A stretch of DNA of 5,214 nucleotides from Ferruginibacter sp. (GCA_025357775.1 JANXOQ010000192.1:1-5214), one strand, 5' to 3'. Positions 1 to 4,337 are shown, numbered from the stretch's first letter. Notes: generated by a model not told the origin, from the sequence alone. Made by a program: numbers and translations.

Positions 1-160
1 TGATGCTGAAAAGAAATTATGCAAAAAAATTGCAAGGATTAAATACAAGATTAATATGCAAAATGGCTGCTGTTACTGTATTACAAACTTTTAATTATCA
101 AAATAACAAACCTATCAATCACTTAAAACATGCATTGGCTGTTTAACCGCACAACAGGTA
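1..160 (+). mobile_element. Right end of an IS982-like insertion sequence
   Basis: The transposase reading frame stops at 146, and the bases that follow (AACCGCACAACAGGT, 145-159) are the likely terminal inverted repeat. IS982-family elements usually end within a few tens of bases of the transposase stop, and their tips often read ACC/GGT. The left end is outside the window, so neither the repeat pairing nor the target duplication can be checked. The boundary near 159-160 is inferred. Confidence 0.45.
3..146 (+). CDS. IS982-family transposase, C-terminal fragment (runs in from the left edge)
   Basis: The frame beginning at base 3 is open from the window edge and ends at TAA 144-146, giving about 47 residues that finish NNKPINHLKHALAV. 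The stretch RNYAKKLQGLNTRLICKM followed by AAVTVLQTFNYQNNKPIN resembles the C-terminus of IS982-type DDE transposases of Bacteroidota, where the last catalytic region is followed by a basic segment and a short NNKPI tail. The catalytic residues lie outside the window, so whether the element is intact cannot be judged. The family call is from memory of such sequences and is likely but not proven. The element lies just upstream of the small oxidoreductase-like gene and so marks the left boundary of the paa region. Confidence 0.7.
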   Translation: MLKRNYAKKLQGLNTRLICKMAAVTVLQTFNYQNNKPINHLKHALAV

Positions 161-167
161 GAGTATG

Positions 168-175
168 TATCTTTA
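168..175 (+). promoter_or_regulatory. Possible -7 box upstream of the AhpD-like gene
   Basis: TATCTTTA matches the Bacteroidota -7 consensus TAnnTTTG at all defined positions except the last, and lies about 20 nt before the ATG at 195. A clear TTTG -33 element is not seen. The corresponding upstream DNA would fall inside the insertion-sequence end, so if this promoter is real it is a hybrid formed with the element. AT-rich DNA yields such matches by chance. Confidence 0.25.
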
Positions 176-194
176 TTTATAAAAAATTATAAAT

Positions 195-548
195 ATGACA
201 GACATTATAAAAGATTTTAACGACTATAGAATAAGAATGAACGAACTTATTTTGAGCAAAGAAAACTTGGTAATAAAGAGATTATGGAATTTGGATACAA
301 ATACCTACAGTGCTGGAGCATTAAACGTAAAAACAAAAGAGCTACTTGGGCTTGTAGCAAGCATGGTGTTGCGATGCGATGATTGCATAAAATACCATAT
401 CGGCAAGGCACACGAACTAAAGGTATCTACAGAAGAATTATATGAGGTATTTGCTGTAGCAAATATAGTGGGAGGTATTATTGTAATTCCGCATACTAGA
501 AGAGCAGCCGAGTACTGGGAAGCATTGAGTAATGACCCAACGTTGTAA
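195..548 (+). CDS. Carboxymuconolactone decarboxylase/AhpD-like family protein
   Basis: This 117-residue protein is a small all-helical member of the CMD/AhpD superfamily, whose members are either gamma-carboxymuconolactone decarboxylases or CxxC-dependent peroxidase partners. The AhpD-type active site is visible: C61-x-x-C64-x3-H68, in the context LRCDDCIKYHIGKAHE, with E49 twelve residues before the first cysteine. This spacing matches E118, C130, C133 and H137 of mycobacterial AhpD, while the AhpD H132 position is aspartate here (D63). A thiol redox role is therefore more likely than ring-lactone decarboxylation. No signal peptide or membrane segment is seen, so it should be cytosolic. The start at 195 gives a normal family length; the leader is A/T-rich with no Shine-Dalgarno site. 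It is 130 nt upstream of paaA on the same strand. A separate promoter before paaA suggests it is not strictly part of the paa transcript. The true substrate is unknown. Confidence 0.85.
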   Translation: MTDIIKDFNDYRIRMNELILSKENLVIKRLWNLDTNTYSAGALNVKTKELLGLVASMVLRCDDCIKYHIGKAHELKVSTEELYEVFAVANIVGGIIVIPHTRRAAEYWEALSNDPTL

Positions 549-630
549 TGTGATAATGAGCCAATTTGCAGTCACGCAAATATGCAAATGTGAAAACGTA
601 TAAATCTGCAACAATTAATACCCATTTTTT

Positions 631-646
631 ACTAACAGTTGTTAGT
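631..646 (+). promoter_or_regulatory. Perfect 16-nt palindrome upstream of paaA, candidate repressor operator
   Basis: ACTAACA-GT-TGTTAGT has perfect 7-nt arms (631-637 and 640-646) around a 2-nt centre. It ends 7 nt before the -7-like box at 653-660 and 33 nt before the paaA start, so a bound protein would overlap the core promoter. The size and symmetry are typical of TetR-family operators, and TetR-type PaaR repressors that respond to phenylacetyl-CoA are known in other bacteria. No regulator gene is present in the window, so the identity of the binder is inference. Confidence 0.5.
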
Positions 647-652
647 TTTTTG

Positions 653-660
653 TATATTTA
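653..660 (+). promoter_or_regulatory. Candidate -7 box of the paaA promoter
   Basis: TATATTTA matches TAnnTTTG except at the last position and lies 18 nt before the paaA ATG. A T-rich tract at 625-630 sits roughly where a -33 element would be, but there is no clean TTTG. The palindrome at 631-646 occupies the spacer, which supports this being a regulated promoter. Confidence 0.4.
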
Positions 661-678
661 CATTATAAATTTAAAGCT

Positions 679-1626
679 ATGCAAATACATGATTTAGAAA
701 AAACATTTCAAGAAAAAATAGATAAAGAAATAAAAATAGAACCAAAGGATTGGATGCCAGATGCATATCGCAAAACCAATGTGCGACAAATAAGCCAACA
801 TGCTCATAGTGAAGTAGTGGGTATGTTGCCTGAAGGAAATTGGATAAGTAGAGCACCAAGTTTAAAACGAAAAGCCATACTTATTGCAAAAGTGCAAGAT
901 GAAGCTGGGCATGGTTTGTACCTATACTCAGCTGCTGAAACCCTTGGTACTAGCAGAGAACAGATGATTGATGATTTGCATAGCGGCAAAGCAAAATACT
1001 CTAGCATATTTAATTATCCAACGCTTACTTGGGCAGATATGGGTGCAGTGGGTTGGTTGGTAGATGGTGCTGCAATATTAAATCAAGTGATGCTTTGCAG
1101 AACTTCTTATGGGCCTTATGCAAGGGCAAATGTGCGTATATGTAAAGAAGAAAGTTTTCACCAAAGGCAAGGTTTTGAGACATTGATGGTGCTTGCAAAT
1201 GGTACACCTGAGCAAAAAGCGATGTGTCAAGATGCTATTAATCGTTGGTGGTGGCCTGCGCTTATGATGTTTGGCCCAAAGGACAGCGAAAGCACGAACA
1301 ATGACCAAAGCATGAAATGGAAAATAAAAAGAAAAACGAATGATGAACTTCGTCAGCAGTTTATAGATATGGCGGTGCAGCAAGTAAAAGTGCTTGGCAT
1401 GACATTGCCAGATGATAAACTAGTTTGGAATGAGGATAGAAAGCATTATGATTTTGGAGAAATAAATTGGGATGAATTTTGGAGTGTGGTAAAAGGCAAT
1501 GGACAATGCAACAAGCAAAGATTAGATGCTAGAAAAAAAGCACACGAAGAAGGTGCTTGGGTAAGAGAAGCTGCGGTGGCTTATGCAAAGAAAAAGGCGG
1601 CTCGTTTATTGACGAAGGTGGCTTAA
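679..1626 (+). CDS. paaA: Phenylacetyl-CoA 1,2-epoxidase, catalytic subunit PaaA
   Basis: PaaA is the oxygenase subunit of the multicomponent epoxidase that converts phenylacetyl-CoA to its ring-1,2-epoxide, the first committed step after CoA activation. It is a ferritin-like helical protein with a carboxylate-bridged di-iron site. The 315 residues match the family length (about 310). Expected ligands are visible: E45 in [11 protein letters not shown]75 and H78 in DEAGH, D129 in VDGAA, and E158 and H161 in [13 protein letters not shown]. The spacing follows E. coli PaaA with an offset of about three. The start at 679 gives the usual short N-terminus; the leader (TTTAAAGCT) has no Shine-Dalgarno site. 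It is the first gene of the paa cluster, behind a palindrome and promoter-like box. Downstream, 140 nt of hairpin-rich DNA and a decayed ORF6N gene separate it from paaB, which is unusual because these genes normally abut. All catalytic residues are present, so the enzyme appears functional. Confidence 0.97.
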   Translation: MQIHDLEKTFQEKIDKEIKIEPKDWMPDAYRKTNVRQISQHAHSEVVGMLPEGNWISRAPSLKRKAILIAKVQDEAGHGLYLYSAAETLGTSREQMIDDLHSGKAKYSSIFNYPTLTWADMGAVGWLVDGAAILNQVMLCRTSYGPYARANVRICKEESFHQRQGFETLMVLANGTPEQKAMCQDAINRWWWPALMMFGPKDSESTNNDQSMKWKIKRKTNDELRQQFIDMAVQQVKVLGMTLPDDKLVWNEDRKHYDFGEINWDEFWSVVKGNGQCNKQRLDARKKAHEEGAWVREAAVAYAKKKAARLLTKVA

Positions 1627-1653
1627 ATTGATTAATTAATTATTGATTATTAT

Positions 1654-1684
1654 AGTTTGAGTTCACAATTTGTGACCTCTAGTT
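1654..1684 (+). repeat. Non-coding degenerate copy of the ORF6N-gene palindrome
   Basis: These 31 nt align without gaps to the perfect palindrome inside the ORF6N gene (1953-1983), matching at 25 of 31 positions. The core TCACAA-T-TTGTGA (1663-1675) remains perfectly symmetric, and several outer pairs are lost. It begins 28 nt after the paaA stop, outside any recognisable gene. It could be a protein-binding site shared with the gene, or a remnant of a repeat that also contributed to the coding sequence. Confidence 0.6.
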
Positions 1685-1712
1685 ACAGAGGCATTAAATA
1701 TATTACAAATGC
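1676..1712 (+). repeat. Two further hairpins following the palindrome copy
   Basis: CCTCT (1676-1680) pairs with AGAGG (1687-1691) across a 6-nt loop. GCATT (1691-1695) then pairs with AATGC (1708-1712) across 12 nt. With the preceding palindrome this makes three adjacent or overlapping inverted repeats in under 60 nt, a layout reminiscent of REP-like structured repeats. The individual stems are short, so structure is possible rather than certain. Confidence 0.4.
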
Positions 1713-1766
1713 TTTTAAAAGTATTAAAACACTAAAATTGGCTAAATAAAAAAAATGTAATAATAA

Positions 1767-2285
1767 ATTAAACTAACACCTACACTTATACAAAATAAAA
1801 TTTACGAAATACGTGGGCAACGGGTAATGCTAGATTTTGACCTTGCAGAAATGTATGAAGAAGAAACTAAAAGATTAAAAGAATCTGTAAAAAGAAATAA
1901 CAAAAGATTTCCAAATGATTTTATGTTTATCCTTACCCAGAAAGAGTTTCAGAACTTGAGGTCGCAATTTGCGACCTCAAGTTGGGGTGGTTCAAGGTAT
2001 GCTCCAAGTGCATTTACAGAGCAAGGTGTTGCAATGCTATCTAGTATTTTAAATAGTGAAAAAGCTATAGAAGTAAATATTGCAATCATTCGAACTTTTG
2101 TATTGGTAAAAGAATAGGTTTTAAATTATAAAGATTTAAGTGAAAATTTAAAAAAGTTAGAAAGAAAATCCAATAAGAATTTTAAAGAAATATTTACAGC
2201 TCTTGAATATTTAATTAGTAAAAGGCAAGAAGAAACTACTTTAAAAAATAGACAGAGAATTGGCTTTAAACCAGATAATATTTAA
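1767..2285 (+). pseudogene. ORF6N-domain (KilA-N/phage-type DNA-binding) protein, start lost and interrupted by TAG
   Basis: The frame encodes an ORF6N-domain protein, a DNA-binding type common in phages and mobile DNA of Bacteroidota. Homology-like sequence begins at ATT 1767 (IKLTPTLIQNKIYEIRGQR) and passes through VMLDFDLAEMY, the LRSQFATSSWGGSRY segment and AFTEQGVAMLSS. A TAG at 2115-2117 (codon 117) interrupts it. The same frame then continues for 55 codons with a typical tail (LNYKDLSENLKKLE, then RIGFKPDNI) to TAA 2283-2285. The only in-frame ATG upstream (1755) is followed directly by three TAA codons. The first usable ATG is 1827, which would drop 20 conserved residues. ATT 1767 may be a mutated ATG. 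The simplest reading is a gene inactivated twice; the 96-residue piece from 1827 to 2117 might still be translated. It lies within the paa cluster, 11 nt before paaB, suggesting insertion into the operon. Confidence 0.8.
1953..1983 (+). repeat. Perfect 31-nt palindrome inside the ORF6N gene
   Basis: The arms are 15 nt each around one central base at 1968 and are perfectly complementary (AACTTGAGGTCGCAA on the left). In the gene this stretch encodes the residues NLRSQFATSS within the ORF6N domain. Such a long exact palindrome inside coding DNA would form a strong hairpin in RNA and can bind a dimeric protein. A 25/31 match lies upstream at 1654-1684. Confidence 0.85.
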
Positions 2286-2296
2286 AACAATAAATT

Positions 2297-2665
2297 ATGA
2301 AAATTTCAATTCAAAAATATTATTACGGTGATTTTGGTGGCGAAGAAAAAGCAAGTGGTGAAGAAATAAAAAAAACAACCGAAGAAACGGCTTGGCCTTT
2401 ATGGGAAATATTTATACGCAGCAAACAAGGCCTTGACCACAAACATGCAGGCAGCTTACATGCTGCAGACGCAGCAATGGCTATGCAAAATGCTAGAGAC
2501 GTATACACCCGTAGGCAAGAAGGTGTGAGCCTTTGGGTGGTTGAGAGTAAGTACATTCATGCAAGCAACCCTGATGAAGCAGGTGAAATGTACGAACCTG
2601 CGGTAGACAAGGTTTATAGGCATCCTACGTTTTATGAGATTCCTGACGAGGTGGGGCATATGTGA
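2297..2665 (+). CDS. paaB: Phenylacetyl-CoA epoxidase subunit PaaB
   Basis: PaaB is a small non-catalytic subunit of the phenylacetyl-CoA epoxidase that joins PaaA/PaaC heterodimers into the larger complex. The core starts near residue 33 with WPLWEIFIRSKQGLDHKHAG, then SLHAADAAMAMQNARDVYTR and EGVSLWVVES, all strongly typical of the family. At 122 residues it is longer than the E. coli protein (about 95). The extra 30 residues are an N-terminal leader (MKISIQKYYYGDFGGEEK...) rich in Glu and Lys, which I recall as usual for Bacteroidota PaaB. The ATG at 2297 lies 11 nt after the ORF6N pseudogene stop, and an A/T-rich leader replaces a Shine-Dalgarno site. The stop (2663-2665) is followed at once by a GC-rich hairpin repeat. 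The gene is intact. paaC begins 63 nt downstream. Confidence 0.95.
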   Translation: MKISIQKYYYGDFGGEEKASGEEIKKTTEETAWPLWEIFIRSKQGLDHKHAGSLHAADAAMAMQNARDVYTRRQEGVSLWVVESKYIHASNPDEAGEMYEPAVDKVYRHPTFYEIPDEVGHM

Positions 2666-2697
2666 AGCCCCCTAAATTCCCCGCAGGGGGTCTTTTT
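2666..2697 (-). repeat. GC-rich palindromic repeat directly after the paaB stop (reverse copy)
   Basis: CCCCCT (2668-2673) pairs perfectly with AGGGGG (2685-2690), and TCTTTTT follows. Read on the minus strand it resembles the repeat at the start of paaC: an AAAG..CCC arm, then GGGGAATTTAGGGGGC. It starts one base after the paaB stop and forms the left boundary of the 149-nt segment over the paaB/paaC junction. Confidence 0.75.
2668..2697 (+). terminator. Terminator-like hairpin between paaB and paaC
   Basis: A 6-bp all-GC/AT-perfect stem (CCCCCT/AGGGGG, 11-nt loop) is followed by TCTTTTT, which is the form of an intrinsic terminator. Its place inside the paa cluster argues against full termination; partial attenuation or transcript-end protection is more plausible. 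It coincides with a member of the repeat family, so the resemblance may be incidental. Confidence 0.3.
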
Positions 2698-2728
2698 AAC
2701 GCTATAATAATCAAACTTCTTTTAGAAA

Positions 2729-3571
2729 ATGCAAAGTGAGAACTCAAGTGTAAATACAGAGGCTAAAAAAATACAGACTTCAAAAGTCCCTCCCTCGGAG
2801 GGATTTAGGGAGGCCTTCCTCCTCCACCTAGCAGACACAACCCTCATACTAACACAACGAAACGGTGCTTGGTGTGGCCATGGGCCTATATTGGAACAAG
2901 ATATAGCTATCACAAATATCACACTAGATTTAATTGGGCAAAGCAGAAATTTTTATCAATATGCTGCAAAATTAATCAACGAATCTTCGCTGGCTCCTTC
3001 TCCTGTGGAGAAGGCGGGGGATGAGGCTACAGAAGATTCCCTCGCTTATCTGCGTACAGAAAGAGAATTTAAAAACCTTTTATTGGTAGAGCAAGAAAAT
3101 GGCGATTGGGCACAAACAATTGTACGTCAATTTTTATTTAGTGTGTATCAATATTTTTTGTTTGAGCAATTGCAAAATAGTAAAGATGATCAATTGGCGG
3201 CTATTGCAGCAAAGTCTTTAAAAGAAGTTACGTACCATGTAAGTTGGAGTGCAGACTGGGTTATCAGGCTTGGTGATGGTACCGATGAAAGCAATGAAAG
3301 AATGCAAAAAGCAATTGCAGCACTTTGGCCATACACAGGAGAAATGTTTATGCAAGCAGATTATGAACAAGGTATAATTTCAGAAATACATTTATTAAAA
3401 GATAGATGGATAGAAAAAGTAAAAACTGTTTTTGAAGAAGCAACACTAGCAATACCCGAAAATATTTTTATGCAGAGTGGTGGAAAAAACGGAGTACATA
3501 CTGAAAAGCTTGGTCATATATTAGCAGAAATGCAATATTTACAAAGAACTAATCTTGGTGCAAAATGGTAA
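2729..3571 (+). CDS. paaC: Phenylacetyl-CoA epoxidase structural subunit PaaC, with in-frame repeat insertions
   Basis: PaaC is the catalytically inactive ferritin-like paralogue of PaaA that forms the heterodimer scaffold of the epoxidase. Family sequence begins near residue 28 (EAFLLHLADTTLIL) and continues through WCGHGPILEQDIAITNI and LDLIGQSRNFYQYA (residues 48-79), then EDSLAYLRTEREFKNLLLVE and NGDWAQTIVRQF. Later come KEVTYHVSWSADWVIRLGDG and LWPYTGEMF. At 280 residues it exceeds E. coli PaaC (about 248). The surplus is in two places: an N-terminal leader of about 28 residues containing KVPPSEGFREA (19-29), and an insertion near residues 84-100 (LAPSPVEKAGDEA). Both are encoded by GC-rich palindromic repeats. 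No ATG, GTG or TTG occurs between the first repeat and the conserved core, so the leader must be translated from the ATG at 2729. Codons 30-46 use C-rich leucine codons (CTC, CTA), unlike the TTA/TTG-rich remainder. The gene is otherwise intact. Confidence 0.95.
   Translation: MQSENSSVNTEAKKIQTSKVPPSEGFREAFLLHLADTTLILTQRNGAWCGHGPILEQDIAITNITLDLIGQSRNFYQYAAKLINESSLAPSPVEKAGDEATEDSLAYLRTEREFKNLLLVEQENGDWAQTIVRQFLFSVYQYFLFEQLQNSKDDQLAAIAAKSLKEVTYHVSWSADWVIRLGDGTDESNERMQKAIAALWPYTGEMFMQADYEQGIISEIHLLKDRWIEKVKTVFEEATLAIPENIFMQSGGKNGVHTEKLGHILAEMQYLQRTNLGAKW
2781..2816 (+). repeat. Palindromic repeat read in frame at the PaaC N-terminus (forward copy)
   Basis: The copy includes AAGTCCCTCCCTCGGAGGG followed by ATTTAGGGAGGCC. 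CCCTCC/GGAGGG arms are visible inside it. Over the 30 nt starting at AAGTCCC it matches the paaD copy (3691-3720) at 25 positions without gaps. It is translated as KVPPSEGFREA (codons 19-29). It forms the right boundary of the 149-nt segment 2666-2814, in inverted orientation to the copy after paaB. Confidence 0.8.
2992..3028 (+). repeat. Hairpin repeat read in frame in the middle of PaaC
   Basis: CCTTCTCC (2996-3003) and GGAGAAGG (3007-3014) form a perfect 8-bp stem with a 3-nt loop, followed by a CGGGGGATGAGG tail. Such CCTTCTCC-loop-GGAGAAGG-GGGG-TGAGG units recur as dispersed repeats in other genomes. Here the copy encodes APSPVEKAGDEA at about residues 89-100, between the helix ending YAAKLI and the conserved EDSLAYLRTER segment, where PaaC normally has only a short turn. 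Confidence 0.7.
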
Positions 3572-3572
3572 T

Positions 3573-3602
3573 AGCCTCCCCAACCCTCCAAGGAGGGGCT
3601 TC
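3573..3602 (-). repeat. GC-rich palindromic repeat directly after the paaC stop (reverse copy)
   Basis: CCCTCC (3584-3589) pairs with GGAGGG (3592-3597). On the minus strand it reads AAGCCCCTCCTTGGAGGG then TTGGGGAGGCT, close to the forward copies in paaC and paaD. It starts two bases after the paaC TAA, the same position relative to the gene end (within one base) as the copy after paaB. It is the left boundary of the 149-nt segment over the paaC/paaD junction. Confidence 0.75.
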
Positions 3603-3635
3603 TAAGCTTTATAACTAAAATAAATTTTTTGCAAA

Positions 3636-4172
3636 ATGCAAAACATAAACACAGATTTTAAAACAAACCCTATAAATAATAAAGCTTCCCAAGTCCCCCC
3701 TGAGGAGAGATTTAGGGAGGCTGTATTTTCTTTGTTAGAACAAGTACCTGATCCAGAAGTACCTGTGCTTTCTATTTTAGATTTAGGAATTGTGAGAGAT
3801 GTAAAAGTAATAGATGATAAAGTGGAAATTATAATTACTCCGACTTACAGCGGCTGCCCTGCCATGGATGCAATAAGTATGGATATTAGATTTAAACTAA
3901 TAGAATACGGCTACAAAAATATAAAAATTACACAAGTACTTACTCCTGTATGGACAACGGATTGGATGACAGAAAATGGCAAGAAAAAATTATTGGAGTA
4001 TGGTATAGCTCCTCCAAAAAGAAGTACAAATAATGAAGATGAAATGCCCAAATGCCCACAATGCAAATCAGCTAATACAAAATTACTGAGCCAGTTTGGT
4101 TCCACTGCATGCAAAGCTTTGTACCAATGCAATGATTGTAAAGAACCGTTTGATTATTTTAAATGCCATTAG
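3636..4172 (+). CDS. paaD: PaaD (PaaJ): phenylacetate pathway MIP18/DUF59 protein with zinc ribbon
   Basis: PaaD is needed for phenylacetyl-CoA epoxidation but is not a stable subunit of the oxygenase. By family it belongs with SufT/MIP18-type iron-sulfur assembly factors and probably helps mature the PaaE reductase cluster or the complex. The DUF59 domain spans roughly residues 30-110: VPDPEVPVLSILDLGIVRDV (37-56) and the conserved cysteine C74 in TYSGCPAMD, ending with the VWTTDWMTENGKKKL motif. A C-terminal zinc ribbon follows, with C140-x2-C143 and C165-x2-C168, the PaaD-specific FGSTACKALYQC segment and the ending EPFDYFKCH. Length is 178 residues, slightly above the usual 165 or so. The excess is an N-terminal leader containing QVPPEERFREA (19-29) from a palindromic repeat. 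No ATG or GTG occurs between that repeat and the DUF59 domain, although TTG at codon 33 could be a weak alternative start. It is the last paa gene here. Confidence 0.95.
   Translation: MQNINTDFKTNPINNKASQVPPEERFREAVFSLLEQVPDPEVPVLSILDLGIVRDVKVIDDKVEIIITPTYSGCPAMDAISMDIRFKLIEYGYKNIKITQVLTPVWTTDWMTENGKKKLLEYGIAPPKRSTNNEDEMPKCPQCKSANTKLLSQFGSTACKALYQCNDCKEPFDYFKCH
3689..3722 (+). repeat. Palindromic repeat read in frame at the PaaD N-terminus (forward copy)
   Basis: The copy includes AAGTCCCCCCTGAGGAGAG followed by ATTTAGGGAGGCT and matches the paaC N-terminal copy at 25 of 30 positions. It is read in the same frame, giving QVPPEERFREA from codon 19, the same codon number as in paaC. The arms have decayed relative to the paaC copy. 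It forms the right boundary of the 149-nt segment 3573-3721. Confidence 0.78.
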
Positions 4173-4190
4173 GACTAGATAAAAGTATTG

Positions 4191-4241
4191 AGATGTGAGT
4201 ATTAAGACACAAGACAGAACATTAAATGCACATCTTATTTT
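4191..4241 (+). terminator. Weak candidate terminator after paaD
   Basis: AGATGTG (4191-4197) and CACATCT (4229-4235) form a perfect 7-bp inverted repeat followed by TATTTTT, starting 19 nt after the paaD stop. The loop of about 31 nt and AT-rich stem make it weak for intrinsic termination, so the true 3' end of the paa transcript is uncertain. Confidence 0.25.
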
Positions 4242-4293
4242 TAAGAAATAAATATTACAAAAAATAATTAATGCTCCCAATAGATTTGAAGAC

Positions 4294-4337
4294 GATCGGA
4301 GCACGCTCCTACAATCCTTTCGGAGCAGGCACCGAAA
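4294..4337. repeat. GC-rich hairpin repeat in the paaD/reverse-gene gap
   Basis: Two inverted repeats lie side by side: GGAGC-AC-GCTCC (4298-4309) and TTTCGG/CCGAAA (4318-4323 and 4332-4337, 8-nt loop). TGCTCC at 4272-4277 can also pair with GGAGCA at 4298-4303. The block is much richer in GC than its surroundings and resembles the dispersed GGAGC...GCTCC repeats of many genomes. It does not share the ATTTAGGG motif of the paa repeats, so it is probably a different family. Confidence 0.5.

Noticed and set aside
564..589. ATTTGC/GCAAAT inverted repeat and a second GCAAAT after the AhpD-like gene as a terminator
   Set aside because: The 6-bp AT-rich stem has no T-run after it, and such matches are common in this composition.
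804..1383. Reverse-strand open frames opposite paaA, up to 101 codons
   Set aside because: They lie fully within the well-conserved paaA gene, have low-complexity or unrecognisable products, and are shadows of its codon bias.
1827..2117. Intact 96-residue ORF6N protein as a complete gene
   Set aside because: Conserved sequence extends 20 codons upstream of the ATG and 55 codons past the TAG in the same frame, so this is a fragment of a broken gene rather than a complete short one.
2323..2922. Reverse-strand open frames opposite paaB and the start of paaC
   Set aside because: They overlap clearly conserved genes, have no recognisable domain or leader, and are explained by the opposite strand.
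3911..4304. Reverse-strand open frames opposite the end of paaD and into the gap
   Set aside because: They overlap the PaaD zinc ribbon, and the products are hydrophobic sequence without family features.
2666..4337. CRISPR array, because several similar palindromic repeats occur
   Set aside because: Spacing is irregular, orientations alternate, several copies are within coding sequence, and there are no uniform spacers or cas genes.
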